DNA of 61,235 nt, taken from Nitrososphaerota archaeon (GTDB lineage: Archaea > Thermoproteota > Nitrososphaeria > Nitrososphaerales > JACQRY01). The translations under genes and the position numbers were made by a program. Position 1 is the stretch's first letter. Each line of letters opens with the position of its first letter. The stretch is taken from positions 1 to 61,235 of the forward strand of contig JACPCU010000018.1 of NCBI GenBank assembly GCA_016184315.1, read 5' to 3'. Shown here piece by piece: positions 7,995-15,405 of this stretch. The notes under the pieces were generated by a model. It was not told where the DNA came from. It did no database searches and worked only from the letters and a program-made list of their open reading frames with translations.

Positions 7995-8942
7995 GTGCAA
8001 GACGAAAGACTATTACTAAGACTGGGCCCGTCCGGATACGTCGCGAAACCAGTAAAAGTCTTTGACAAACCCGCCCCTCTCAAAGCTCTTCTCAAGCCGG
8101 CAAGCTGGAAGATACTGAACCTACTCGCCAAGAATCCCATGTACCCCGTCGAGATCGCCAAATCATTAAACCTCTACCCGCAGACGGCATACTACTACAT
8201 TAGACACCTCCTGAAAGCAGGCTTGATCAAAGTCGATCGAACAAAGATGATCAAAGGAGCAGTAGCAAGATACTACACGCCCACATACCCTGCCTTCAGC
8301 ATAGAAATGCCTTCCGAGGAACAAGTCCTCCCGTTAAGCAGCCAAGTCAACATCAATCCCAAGCTGGAAACATTCCTAGGAGGATTCGTAAAAAACGGAG
8401 TCTTCGACGGTTTGATCGTCGTAGGATCCCCTGAGCCCCACGGACCCTTCAAAGCTACAGCTAGAGATGGACATTACGCTGTTCAAGTAGGCTTTTTCTT
8501 GGGTCGTTTCTGCAAGCTCCCCTCTGATTTTATCGTGAAGCTCGATGTTGACCTGAGAACAGAAAGGAGGGAAGGTGAAAACCTGATACTGATAGGCGGT
8601 CCAGGCACAAATCTGGTCACCGAGGGAGTAAACAGGTTCTTGCCGACAAGGTTTGTTGAAGAGAACTATTGGAAGGGCTTGATCAAAGCTACTGGAAGCC
8701 TCTACAGCAGCGAGCGGGACGGCTTGATAGCGAAGATTCGAAACCCGTTCCAAGAAGATAAGAGCATCATCATACTTGCCGGGAACAGGTACATAGGCAC
8801 CAAGTCGTGTGTCATTGCGCTAACCTTGTTTGATCAACAGGTGCTCAGGAGCTATGACGGACAGGACACTTGGTCGGTAGTGGTGCGAGGTTACGATCTT
8901 GATGGTGATGGTAAGGTGGACTCGGTCGAAGTGTTAGATTAG
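7995..8942 (+). CDS. Winged-helix regulator fused to an S-layer-like C-terminal domain
   Basis: A 315-aa protein. Residues 30-85 are an ArsR-type winged helix (SWKILNLLAKNPMYPVEIAK, then LYPQTAYYYIRHLLKAGLI). From about residue 125 to the end it resembles the C-terminal S-layer-like domain of archaea: LIVVGSPEPHGPF, LILIGGPGTN, KSIIILAGNRYIGTKSCV and a terminal DLDGDGKVDSVEVLD, a calcium-loop-like acidic motif. No membrane segment or signal peptide is visible, so the domain may be a cytoplasmic ligand sensor. GTG start, AAAGGT just upstream, probably leaderless from the TATA at 7963. The ligand is unknown. Confidence 0.7.
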   Translation: MQDERLLLRLGPSGYVAKPVKVFDKPAPLKALLKPASWKILNLLAKNPMYPVEIAKSLNLYPQTAYYYIRHLLKAGLIKVDRTKMIKGAVARYYTPTYPAFSIEMPSEEQVLPLSSQVNINPKLETFLGGFVKNGVFDGLIVVGSPEPHGPFKATARDGHYAVQVGFFLGRFCKLPSDFIVKLDVDLRTERREGENLILIGGPGTNLVTEGVNRFLPTRFVEENYWKGLIKATGSLYSSERDGLIAKIRNPFQEDKSIIILAGNRYIGTKSCVIALTLFDQQVLRSYDGQDTWSVVVRGYDLDGDGKVDSVEVLD

Positions 8943-9000
8943 AATCTTGTCATCGATGAATATCAGGACTGTTCTCCTCTACATCAAGAATCTTGTCATC
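8941..9000 (+). repeat. 14-bp direct repeat between convergent genes
   Basis: AGAATCTTGTCATC occurs at 8941-8954 and 8987-9000, 46 bp apart, starting at the stop codon of the regulator gene and filling the gap to the convergent presenilin gene. It could be a duplication or part of the 3-prime untranslated region; no role is evident. Confidence 0.35.
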
Positions 9001-9010
9001 AGGAGGTTCC

Positions 9011-9946
9011 CTAAAACATGGACAAGGCCAAGGTCAGTGTCAATCCCACTAGCAGAGGTATTGGCAGGGCAGGGATAACCTTACGGATTCGCAGGAGCAG
9101 AAGTGTGGTTGCGAAACCTCCTCCTACACCTATTGATGCGCCTATGGCAGACAGAAATCCAAAATGGGACAATGAGAACGTGATCAACATCGAGTAGAAG
9201 ACGATATCACCCAAACCAAGGTCCATCCCTCTGAATGCTACTATCAAGCCCTTCAGGTTTATCCGAGATTCGTCGGCTAGCAGTCTCAAGTGACCACGGA
9301 AGACCGCGTAGATGTCAAAGGTTGACGCGGCTATGAGGAGGACAAGGGAAGTCCACAATGGGACTGTGGCACCCAGTAGGACGCCGCTTCCGACGCCAAC
9401 ATAGACTAATCCTATCAGTGCTGCTATTTCGCTTCGGCTTATGATGCAGTAGATCACTATGGAGGCAGCGATGATCCCTAGGATCAAGCCGTATTCTGAA
9501 GCCAGGTAGTAGGTGAGAGGATTGTCAGTAAGTATTGCAACAAGGAGAATCGATAAAGGTAGGAATAGTATAGAGACAGCGAAGGAAACTATGGCGACCA
9601 TGGCCAGAAAAAAATAGCGAATTCTTAGACTCCGCCGAGCAACGTAGAGTAAGATGATACCGGATACTGCCATGGCGGCTACGAATATGGCAGTGTTTAG
9701 ATAGGGTGCTGGATTAGTTAATGCTTCTTGAGGAGAGATTGTATCTGGAAGCTCTTCGAAAGGAGTTAGGACTGGTCTAGGAAGGCTCAGGTTAAACGCG
9801 TTCAGAACATAAGCCAGCATCCATGTTAACGCTATTGCGGCGAGCACTGGCGTCATGTGTATTGGGCCTATTGTTGCCTTGGTCTGCTGTTGAGTTCTTC
9901 TTTCCTTGTCTGCAGACGGATTTGTTGACGTCACGCGGATCATCAA
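9011..9946 (-). CDS. Presenilin/signal-peptide-peptidase family intramembrane aspartyl protease
   Basis: A 311-aa protein with about nine membrane segments. The catalytic motifs are visible in order: the first aspartate in TFDIYAVF (about residue 209, an FD variant of the usual YD), the second in the GLGD motif of GLGDIVFY (about residue 246), and PALP (about residue 290) that shapes the active site. These archaeal homologues cleave transmembrane helices. It lies 97 bp downstream of the S13-S4-S11 operon on the same strand and may share its transcript. Confidence 0.85.
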   Translation of the reverse strand: MMIRVTSTNPSADKERRTQQQTKATIGPIHMTPVLAAIALTWMLAYVLNAFNLSLPRPVLTPFEELPDTISPQEALTNPAPYLNTAIFVAAMAVSGIILLYVARRSLRIRYFFLAMVAIVSFAVSILFLPLSILLVAILTDNPLTYYLASEYGLILGIIAASIVIYCIISRSEIAALIGLVYVGVGSGVLLGATVPLWTSLVLLIAASTFDIYAVFRGHLRLLADESRINLKGLIVAFRGMDLGLGDIVFYSMLITFSLSHFGFLSAIGASIGVGGGFATTLLLLRIRKVIPALPIPLLVGLTLTLALSMF

Positions 9947-10043
9947 ACGTATGGTGTTACATTTGCATCGGACGACTGCTAGTTTTTGGAGAGGTGTAGG
10001 TTGTGAATAGGGAGGCAGAATGAATCCTTCGGGCCACTATTGT

Positions 10044-10451
10044 TTAGGCTCTTCTGCCTCTTCTACCGCCGGGTTTCCTAGTGGTGTCGTGAGGGATCGG
10101 GGTTACGTCTTCAATTCTGCCTAGTTGGAAGCCTGCTCGGGCCAATGCTCTGATGGCTGCTTGAGCCCCTGGACCGGGGGTCTTGGGGCCTGTTCCTCCG
10201 ACTGCTCTGACTTTGATGTGTAGAGAGGTGATTCCTTTGGTTTTAGCTGAGTCTGCTACTGCTGTGGCTGACTTCATTGCTGCGTAGGGTGAGGATTCGA
10301 ATCTGTCTGCTTTGACGTGTCTTCCCCCTGAGCTGAATCCGATGGTTTCTGCGCCGCTTAGGTCTGTTATGTGGACGATGGTGTTGTTGTAGCTGCTGAA
10401 GATGTGGGCGATGGCCCATTTGGATTTGGTTATGTCTGTTTCTTCATTCAT
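10044..10451 (-). CDS. rps11: Small-subunit ribosomal protein uS11
   Basis: A 135-aa archaeal S11, which binds the 16S rRNA platform near the mRNA exit. Conserved elements include [34 protein letters not shown], the [18 protein letters not shown] segment and the basic tail [16 protein letters not shown]. Seven bases separate it from uS4. In many archaea the next gene in this operon is an RNA polymerase subunit; here it is a presenilin gene. Confidence 0.96.
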   Translation of the reverse strand: MNEETDITKSKWAIAHIFSSYNNTIVHITDLSGAETIGFSSGGRHVKADRFESSPYAAMKSATAVADSAKTKGITSLHIKVRAVGGTGPKTPGPGAQAAIRALARAGFQLGRIEDVTPIPHDTTRKPGGRRGRRA

Positions 10452-10457
10452 TTCTTA

Positions 10458-10970
10458 TCACGCTGCTGCAGGGGGCGTAATTGTCTTGGCGAGGGGGCTG
10501 TCGTCCCTGACGCGTAGGGAAGTGTCTTCAGTTGCCTTGACGATGTAGCTGGGTATGGTTATGATTCTGCCTGCGACTTCGATGTGACCGTGGGTTATCA
10601 TCTGTCGGGCTTGGTAGGGTGATTTGGATATGCCTTTCTTCATGACTAGGGTTTGGAGTCTTCTTTCCAAGATGTTTTCAACTGTGAGTCCGAGCACATC
10701 GTCGAGGGTTGATTCGGTGCCTACGAGACCTGTCCTGCGGAGACTTTCAAGCAGCTTCTTCTCTTCTACGCTGCGGATTTCTGTGGGCGCGACGAGGAGG
10801 GCTCGGGCTTGAGTTCTGATCCTTGATAGCTCGGTTTGGGCTCTCCAGAGCTCTCGTTTGTTCCGGAGGCCGTAGGTTCCCAAGAGGTATAGTTCTTGTG
10901 AAAGCTGGTCTGATCTCCAAGGGTTTCTCGGTGAAGCATATTTTTTCTTGGGTTTCTTAGGGTCGCCCAT
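10458..10970 (-). CDS. rps4: Small-subunit ribosomal protein uS4
   Basis: A 170-aa archaeal S4. It begins MGDPKKPKKKYASPRNPWR, carries the conserved GLRNKRELWRAQTELSRIR segment, and has an S4 RNA-binding domain at about residues 104-160 (LERRLQTLVMKKG, ARQMITHGHI, IPSYIV). S4 nucleates 30S assembly. Spaced 4 nt from uS13 and 7 nt from uS11, so the three form one operon. Confidence 0.96.
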   Translation of the reverse strand: MGDPKKPKKKYASPRNPWRSDQLSQELYLLGTYGLRNKRELWRAQTELSRIRTQARALLVAPTEIRSVEEKKLLESLRRTGLVGTESTLDDVLGLTVENILERRLQTLVMKKGISKSPYQARQMITHGHIEVAGRIITIPSYIVKATEDTSLRVRDDSPLAKTITPPAAA

Positions 10971-10974
10971 GATT

Positions 10975-11472
10975 CTACTTCTCCTTCTTCTCTTCTGCAG
11001 GTTTGGCTGCTGCTGCAGCGGCGGCTGCTATCGCGACCTTCTTTACACCTATGGTTCGGCCTTTTCTGCCGGTGGTGCGAGTTCTTTGGCCTCTTACTTT
11101 GAGGCCGAATGAATGTCTGATGCCGCGCCAGCTTCCTGATTGTTTTTCGCGTTCAATGTCTTCTTTTATGATCATATTAAGATCTGAACCGATAAAGTGG
11201 ACTGAGGATCCACGGTCTATGTCTTTTCTTCTGTTGAACATCCAGTCTGGGATGCCTACTTTGCTCAAGTCTTTCAAACCGTTTTCGATTTGGATTATTT
11301 GTTGTTCGCCGAGGGTTCCCAGCCTGAGTCTTCCATCTATTCTAAGTGATGTTAGTAGACTTTGGCCTAGGTTGTCGCCTACGCCCTTGATGTCTGATAG
11401 GGCTGCGGCGACCTTCTTTTTGCCGTCTAGGTCTCTTCCGGCGATTCTGACTATGTGCCTGAATTCTGACAC
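10975..11472 (-). CDS. rps13: Small-subunit ribosomal protein uS13
   Basis: A 165-aa archaeal S13: FRHIVRIAGRDLDG at the start, the IKGVGDNLGQSL helix-hairpin-helix, and GSWRGIRHSFGLKVRGQRT RNA-binding motif before a C-terminal extension that is an unusual run of alanines (about nine) followed by KPAEEKKEK. The extension is longer than in most archaeal S13. GTG start. First gene of the S13-S4-S11 operon. Confidence 0.95.
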   Translation of the reverse strand: MSEFRHIVRIAGRDLDGKKKVAAALSDIKGVGDNLGQSLLTSLRIDGRLRLGTLGEQQIIQIENGLKDLSKVGIPDWMFNRRKDIDRGSSVHFIGSDLNMIIKEDIEREKQSGSWRGIRHSFGLKVRGQRTRTTGRKGRTIGVKKVAIAAAAAAAAKPAEEKKEK

Positions 11473-11513
11473 TGTGTTTCAGCCTGTTACTGGAGTCCTT
11501 CTTTTGGGAGGCG

Positions 11514-11525
11514 TCTATAAAGTTT
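11514..11525 (-). promoter_or_regulatory. TATA box of the S13-S4-S11 operon
   Basis: Minus-strand AAACTTTATAGA is a strong TATA box 45-50 nt before the S13 start codon, giving a leader of roughly 20 nt. It is the only convincing promoter element in the gap to the Nudix gene. Confidence 0.55.
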
Positions 11526-11646
11526 GCCCATGTTTCTCTGACGATGCTTGTTTGGTGCAGAGTGGGGGTGTCGTATCGTGGGGGGGAGAGAGGAGGGAGA
11601 CAGAGAGAGACCTCTCCTTTTCTGGAGTTATTGATTCTTGTGGCTG

Positions 11647-12069
11647 TTATTGAGGGTGATTGGCTAATAGTTGCATTAATGCGTCTTTGAGTCGGGGTAC
11701 TGTTTGATAGGTGGCTAGTTGGCTGGGTTGGACCCATCTGTACTCGTCGTGTTCCCAGTCTAGTTTTATTTTGTCTGGATGTCTGACTTTGAATAGGTAG
11801 GTGTGTACCATCCATGTTAGGTCGCTGCGGGTTATGTCTTGTGAGCGCATTATGTTTCCTCCTGTGATGAGTTCAATGTCTTCGGATTCTAGCCCTACTT
11901 CCTCTTTGATTTCCCGTAGGGCTCGCGCGTACGGCGTTTCGTTTCCTTCTAAGTAGCCGCTTACTCCTCCCCAGCGTCCCTTCATTGTCGCTACTCGGTT
12001 GCTTCTCTTCAAAATGAGAACCTTGTTGCTGTGCATCAAGAAAGAGGTGACTACTTTGCGTGTCTCCAT
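11647..12069 (-). CDS. Nudix hydrolase
   Basis: A 140-aa MutT-like hydrolase. The Nudix box GYLEGNETPYARALREIKEE then VGLE fits the GX5EX7REUXEEXGU consensus and binds the metal that cleaves nucleoside diphosphate-linked substrates. It may clean oxidised nucleotides or act on another NDP-X compound; the substrate cannot be read from sequence. A TATA-like CATTTAAGAG lies about 30 nt before the ATG, so it has its own probably leaderless promoter. Confidence 0.9.
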   Translation of the reverse strand: METRKVVTSFLMHSNKVLILKRSNRVATMKGRWGGVSGYLEGNETPYARALREIKEEVGLESEDIELITGGNIMRSQDITRSDLTWMVHTYLFKVRHPDKIKLDWEHDEYRWVQPSQLATYQTVPRLKDALMQLLANHPQ

Positions 12070-12167
12070 GAAGTATGAGTGGAAATAGTGGCTATGCTCT
12101 TAAATGCTATGGGGATCGGCTTCTCAGACTGCAAACAGATAAAGCCAGATGCTGATCAGGCGCAGGT

Positions 12168-12383
12168 GTGGATTGCATTCTCTGCGGAAAAGAAATGTTC
12201 TTTGACAAGATCAACTTGACCTACGTCTGCCTAAACGAACAGCATGGGGTTCTAGCCTTCTTCACCATTGATCAGTGCTACTTCACTTCTCGGCAGGAAG
12301 TTGGAGAGGATCTCATTAAGAGGGGGCACAAGTATCACCTGATCCCTGAGGATGTCCTTGCGATGCTAGACGTGAAGAAATAG
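12168..12383 (+). CDS. Small cysteine-containing protein (71 aa)
   Basis: A 71-aa protein starting at GTG. The N-terminus CILCGKEMFFDKINLTYVCL then EQHG has CxxC, a further Cys and a His, spaced like a small zinc ribbon, followed by a helical C-terminal half (EDLIKRGHKYHLIPEDVLAML). I do not recognise a named family. It lies between divergent Nudix and convergent nikR with only 23 bp to the latter. The GTG choice is supported by the metal-binding motif beginning two codons later. Confidence 0.55.
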   Translation: MDCILCGKEMFFDKINLTYVCLNEQHGVLAFFTIDQCYFTSRQEVGEDLIKRGHKYHLIPEDVLAMLDVKK

Positions 12384-12406
12384 ATGGTGCGTGGGGTGTT
12401 TTGTTG

Positions 12407-12844
12407 TTAGTGATGGTGGAGAGAGGCTTCTGTTCTTAGTAGCGAGAGTTTGACTTGCATCACGCCTTTAAGGTTCCGTAGACGTTTCTCCATGTTTCTA
12501 ATTTCGCTTCCCTTTCCTCGCACCACGACCACTTTTAAGCAGTGAGCTGAGTCCAAGTGAATATGGGTTGCAGATGCGATTATGTTCAAGTTATGATGCT
12601 CTATGTCTGTCATGGTAGCCTCTATTCCTCTTGTTTCATGGTTGTAGAGGAGGGCGAGAGCTCCTGTGGTTGACACGTCTTCTCCTGATGTCTGTTCATG
12701 CTCAGTGATGAATGAACGGATAGCTGTTTGGAGGGCTTTAGAGCGGTCTTTGTAGCCAGCCTTTTCTGCAACTTCGTCGAATCTTTTCAGCAGTCCATGT
12801 GACATGGAGGTGCTTATCCGAGCTACTCCTTCGGTGGTTTCCAT
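12407..12844 (-). CDS. nikR: Nickel-responsive regulator NikR
   Basis: A 145-aa protein with an N-terminal ribbon-helix-helix (ARISTSMSHGLLKRFDEVAEK, RSKALQTAIRSFI) and a C-terminal ACT-like domain. The nickel-binding set is present: His in LYNHE, HHNLNIIASATHIHLD and CLKVVVVRGKG, the H-H-C ligands of NikR. When nickel-loaded it represses nickel uptake. It is divergent from a nickel transporter gene 92 bp away, an arrangement that strongly supports the assignment. The C-terminus ends in three histidines. Confidence 0.92.
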   Translation of the reverse strand: METTEGVARISTSMSHGLLKRFDEVAEKAGYKDRSKALQTAIRSFITEHEQTSGEDVSTTGALALLYNHETRGIEATMTDIEHHNLNIIASATHIHLDSAHCLKVVVVRGKGSEIRNMEKRLRNLKGVMQVKLSLLRTEASLHHH

Positions 12845-12857
12845 ACGGGTCTAGCCG

Positions 12858-12920
12858 GTATTACTGGAGCGGACTTCTTTATTAATATAGTATTACTGTT
12901 GGAAAGGTTTTTATTACTAG
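12858..12920 (+). promoter_or_regulatory. Repeated operator sites between nikR and the nickel transporter
   Basis: GTATTACTG occurs at 12858-12866 and 12890-12898, and the close copy TTATTACTAG at 12911-12920. Start-to-start distances are 32 and 21 bp, about three and two helical turns. The third copy overlaps the TATA candidate (TTTTTATTA) about 25 nt before the transporter ATG, and the first two flank the TATA-like CTATATTAATA that could serve nikR. These are candidate NikR sites, though they do not match the bacterial NikR palindrome. Confidence 0.5.
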
Positions 12921-12935
12921 TCGCTTCAGTCAAGT

Positions 12936-13679
12936 ATGACTGTCACGATGAGCGCTAGCTTGCTTGTATTTCCCCTCCTAGCTTTTGCACTGGGCGTTAA
13001 GCATGCTTATGACGCAGACCACTTGGTGGCAGTTTCAAACTTCTTGACTAGGAGCAAGGGAATCCGTGATACTTCAAGGATGACTTTGAGCTGGGCTATA
13101 GGCCACATGTTCACTGCAGCAATAATCACAGTAATACTGTTCACAGTGGTCACCCAAGTTGAGGCGGTAACCACCATCCTGAACCAATTCGAGAACATGG
13201 TCGCATTCATGTTGATAGCCATAGGAGCGATAGGCATCATAATGGGATTCAGGGCTCCGACCGTCCATGAACATCCTCACACTCACCCTGGAGGGATTGT
13301 CCACAGTCATCCCCATAGTCACCGCTTCGGCAGGCTTGGCAGAATAGCATCTAAGACACATCTGCATCACCCGCTCCTAGGAGTGGGCATAATACACGGT
13401 TTAGCCAGTAATGATGAGCTGCTCTTCCTATTCGTAGCTGGTTTAGGCGTAGGGTCACTGGAACTTCTCCTCGGAGGAGTAGCAGTATTCACAATAGGAG
13501 TAGTGTTAGGCATGGTAATCTTCGGTGTCTTGGTGACATACCCCGTGCTGAAATATGGAATGGGGAGAGTCCAGCTTGTGCTCAACGTAGTTGTAGGTGC
13601 CCTGAGCATTGCATATGGATTGATGATCCTCTACGGCATAGGTGGTTTCAACCCCTTTGAACTCTTAGCTCCGCAGTGA
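12936..13679 (+). CDS. NicO-type nickel/cobalt transporter
   Basis: A 247-aa protein with about six membrane segments. It carries the nickel-permease signature HAYDADHL near residue 24 (HX4DH), the AIGHMF segment in the second helix pair, and a histidine-rich cytoplasmic loop (HEHPHTHPGG then HSHPHSH) near residues 112-130 that likely buffers metal. The second half has GIIHGLASNDELLFLFVAG. Divergent NikR and shared operator-like repeats indicate nickel rather than cobalt. Probably leaderless. Confidence 0.88.
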   Translation: MTVTMSASLLVFPLLAFALGVKHAYDADHLVAVSNFLTRSKGIRDTSRMTLSWAIGHMFTAAIITVILFTVVTQVEAVTTILNQFENMVAFMLIAIGAIGIIMGFRAPTVHEHPHTHPGGIVHSHPHSHRFGRLGRIASKTHLHHPLLGVGIIHGLASNDELLFLFVAGLGVGSLELLLGGVAVFTIGVVLGMVIFGVLVTYPVLKYGMGRVQLVLNVVVGALSIAYGLMILYGIGGFNPFELLAPQ

Positions 13680-13817
13680 AACTGACGCAGTGCAGACTGC
13701 CAACATAATTTGTTGCATCAATTCGGAACATCGTAAATAGTGTTGAGACTTCAGTCCGGCTTGTGCCGAACCTACGCGGAAAATCGTGTAGATAGTAAGA
13801 CTAAAGAGCAGACTGAT

Positions 13818-15245
13818 ATGGAATCTGGATGTTTGCCATCTGTTGACTTGGTCATAAGAAACGCTAAGATTGTCACTCCTGCAGGTATCATTGAAGGGGA
13901 GCTCGGAATCTCTGACGGAGCAATAGCGTCGATCTCAAGGTCTGATCGCGTGTCTGGTGCCAAGACATATGACGCGAAGGGGTTTTACGTTATGCCAGGC
14001 GTCATTGACCCCCATGTTCACATCTGGACCGATGGGCAAGGAAAACCGTTCCCTGACAACTGCAGAAGTGAAACTCCTTCGATGATTACTGGAGGAGTTT
14101 CAAGCTTCATCGGCCATCTCCGAACTACTAAGCCGTATGACGATCTGTTACCAACCTTCATTGACGCCATACCGAGGAGCAGTTTGGTGGACATCGCGTT
14201 CCATGTGGTCGTAAACCATCAAGAGCATTCAGGCAGGATACCTCAATACGCCGAAGCGTTTGGAGTAACCTCCTTCAAATTCTACATGGGTCCAAAGGGC
14301 ACTGTGGCCAACGTTGGAGGCCTTGGTGCTGACGATGGGCTCATTTACTCATCCTTCGCAAAGATCCGCGATCTAGGTTTTCCTGGCATAGGTCTTGTTC
14401 ACGCAGAAAACATTGACATTATTGAGATAGAGAAGGCGCGTTTGATGGCTGAAGGACGGCAGGGAACCCTTGCATGGTCTGACTCTAGACCTAATATCAG
14501 TGAAGAAGAAGCTGTGCAGCGAGCAATTCTCCTCGCAGGGGCCCAGAGGTGTCCGCTCTATGTTGTTCACGTAACTGTTGGAACGGTCCCCAGCATGATA
14601 ATGAATGCCCGGTTGAGAGGTCAAGAGGTATATGGAGAAACTTGCATACATCATCTGACCTTCACGAAATACGACAAGCTTGATCCTCCGGGGAAGCATA
14701 TGCCACCCCTTCGCGGGCCTGAGGATGTGGAGAAGATCTGGGAAGGTCTTCAGAACGGCGGTCTATCATGCGTCGCCAGCGATCATCAGTCTGGGAGGAT
14801 GAAGTCAGAGCTCGTCAAAGAAGAAGATATCTGGGGTGGAAGAGGCGCCGGGTTCGCAGGGGCAGGACATATTCTCCCGGTGATGTTAAGCGAGGGTGTG
14901 AACAAGTCGCGGCTCACCTTAGAGCGCTGTGTGGAAGTATGTTCAACCAATACTGCAAGGTGCTTTGGTCTCTACCCTAAGAAAGGTGTGCTCATGGCTG
15001 GCTCAGATGCTGATATTGTGGTGGTGGATTTGAAGAAGGAGCAGATCTGCAAACCTGAAGTACTCAACCTGTTCTCCGACTACTCAAGGTACGATGGTTG
15101 GAGGCTGAAGGGGTGGCCAGTCGCTACATTCGTAGGAGGAGAACTGGTCATGGAGGAAGGACGAGTGTTGTCAGAAACACGTGGAGGCGAATATCTTCCA
15201 CGTAAGCCAAGGGTAACAGCCGCATTCAATCCCAGATGCGTTTAA
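13818..15245 (+). CDS. Dihydropyrimidinase/dihydroorotase-like cyclic amidohydrolase
   Basis: About 475 aa from the ATG at 13818. DLVIRNAKIVTPAGII starts the beta-sandwich; DPHVHIW near residue 66 supplies two metal ligands; FKFYMG contains the lysine expected to be carbamylated; HAENIDI and VVHVTVG give the later histidines; CVASDHQ supplies the aspartate. It opens cyclic amides such as dihydropyrimidines or hydantoins. An in-frame GTG at 13740 would add 26 residues that do not look like the family N-terminus, so I use the ATG. Substrate is undetermined; no pyrimidine genes adjoin. Confidence 0.82.
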   Translation: MESGCLPSVDLVIRNAKIVTPAGIIEGELGISDGAIASISRSDRVSGAKTYDAKGFYVMPGVIDPHVHIWTDGQGKPFPDNCRSETPSMITGGVSSFIGHLRTTKPYDDLLPTFIDAIPRSSLVDIAFHVVVNHQEHSGRIPQYAEAFGVTSFKFYMGPKGTVANVGGLGADDGLIYSSFAKIRDLGFPGIGLVHAENIDIIEIEKARLMAEGRQGTLAWSDSRPNISEEEAVQRAILLAGAQRCPLYVVHVTVGTVPSMIMNARLRGQEVYGETCIHHLTFTKYDKLDPPGKHMPPLRGPEDVEKIWEGLQNGGLSCVASDHQSGRMKSELVKEEDIWGGRGAGFAGAGHILPVMLSEGVNKSRLTLERCVEVCSTNTARCFGLYPKKGVLMAGSDADIVVVDLKKEQICKPEVLNLFSDYSRYDGWRLKGWPVATFVGGELVMEEGRVLSETRGGEYLPRKPRVTAAFNPRCV

Positions 15246-15405
15246 GGACAAGCTCCCAATACCATCGGTTTCGATATGCGTACCTGATTGTCAGTTAGAA
15301 ATCCATATCCAAATGAGTGAGGGCGAAGACGATCCGATTACGAGAGAACACTGTTACTCATAATCTACCCTGTATTGTTACACAAGAGTATGCATACGAA
15401 TAAAA

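Noticed and set aside
11003-11653. 216-codon plus-strand frame opposite rps13
   Set aside because: Shadow of the alanine-rich tail and body of S13; no start signal, residues are not protein-like.
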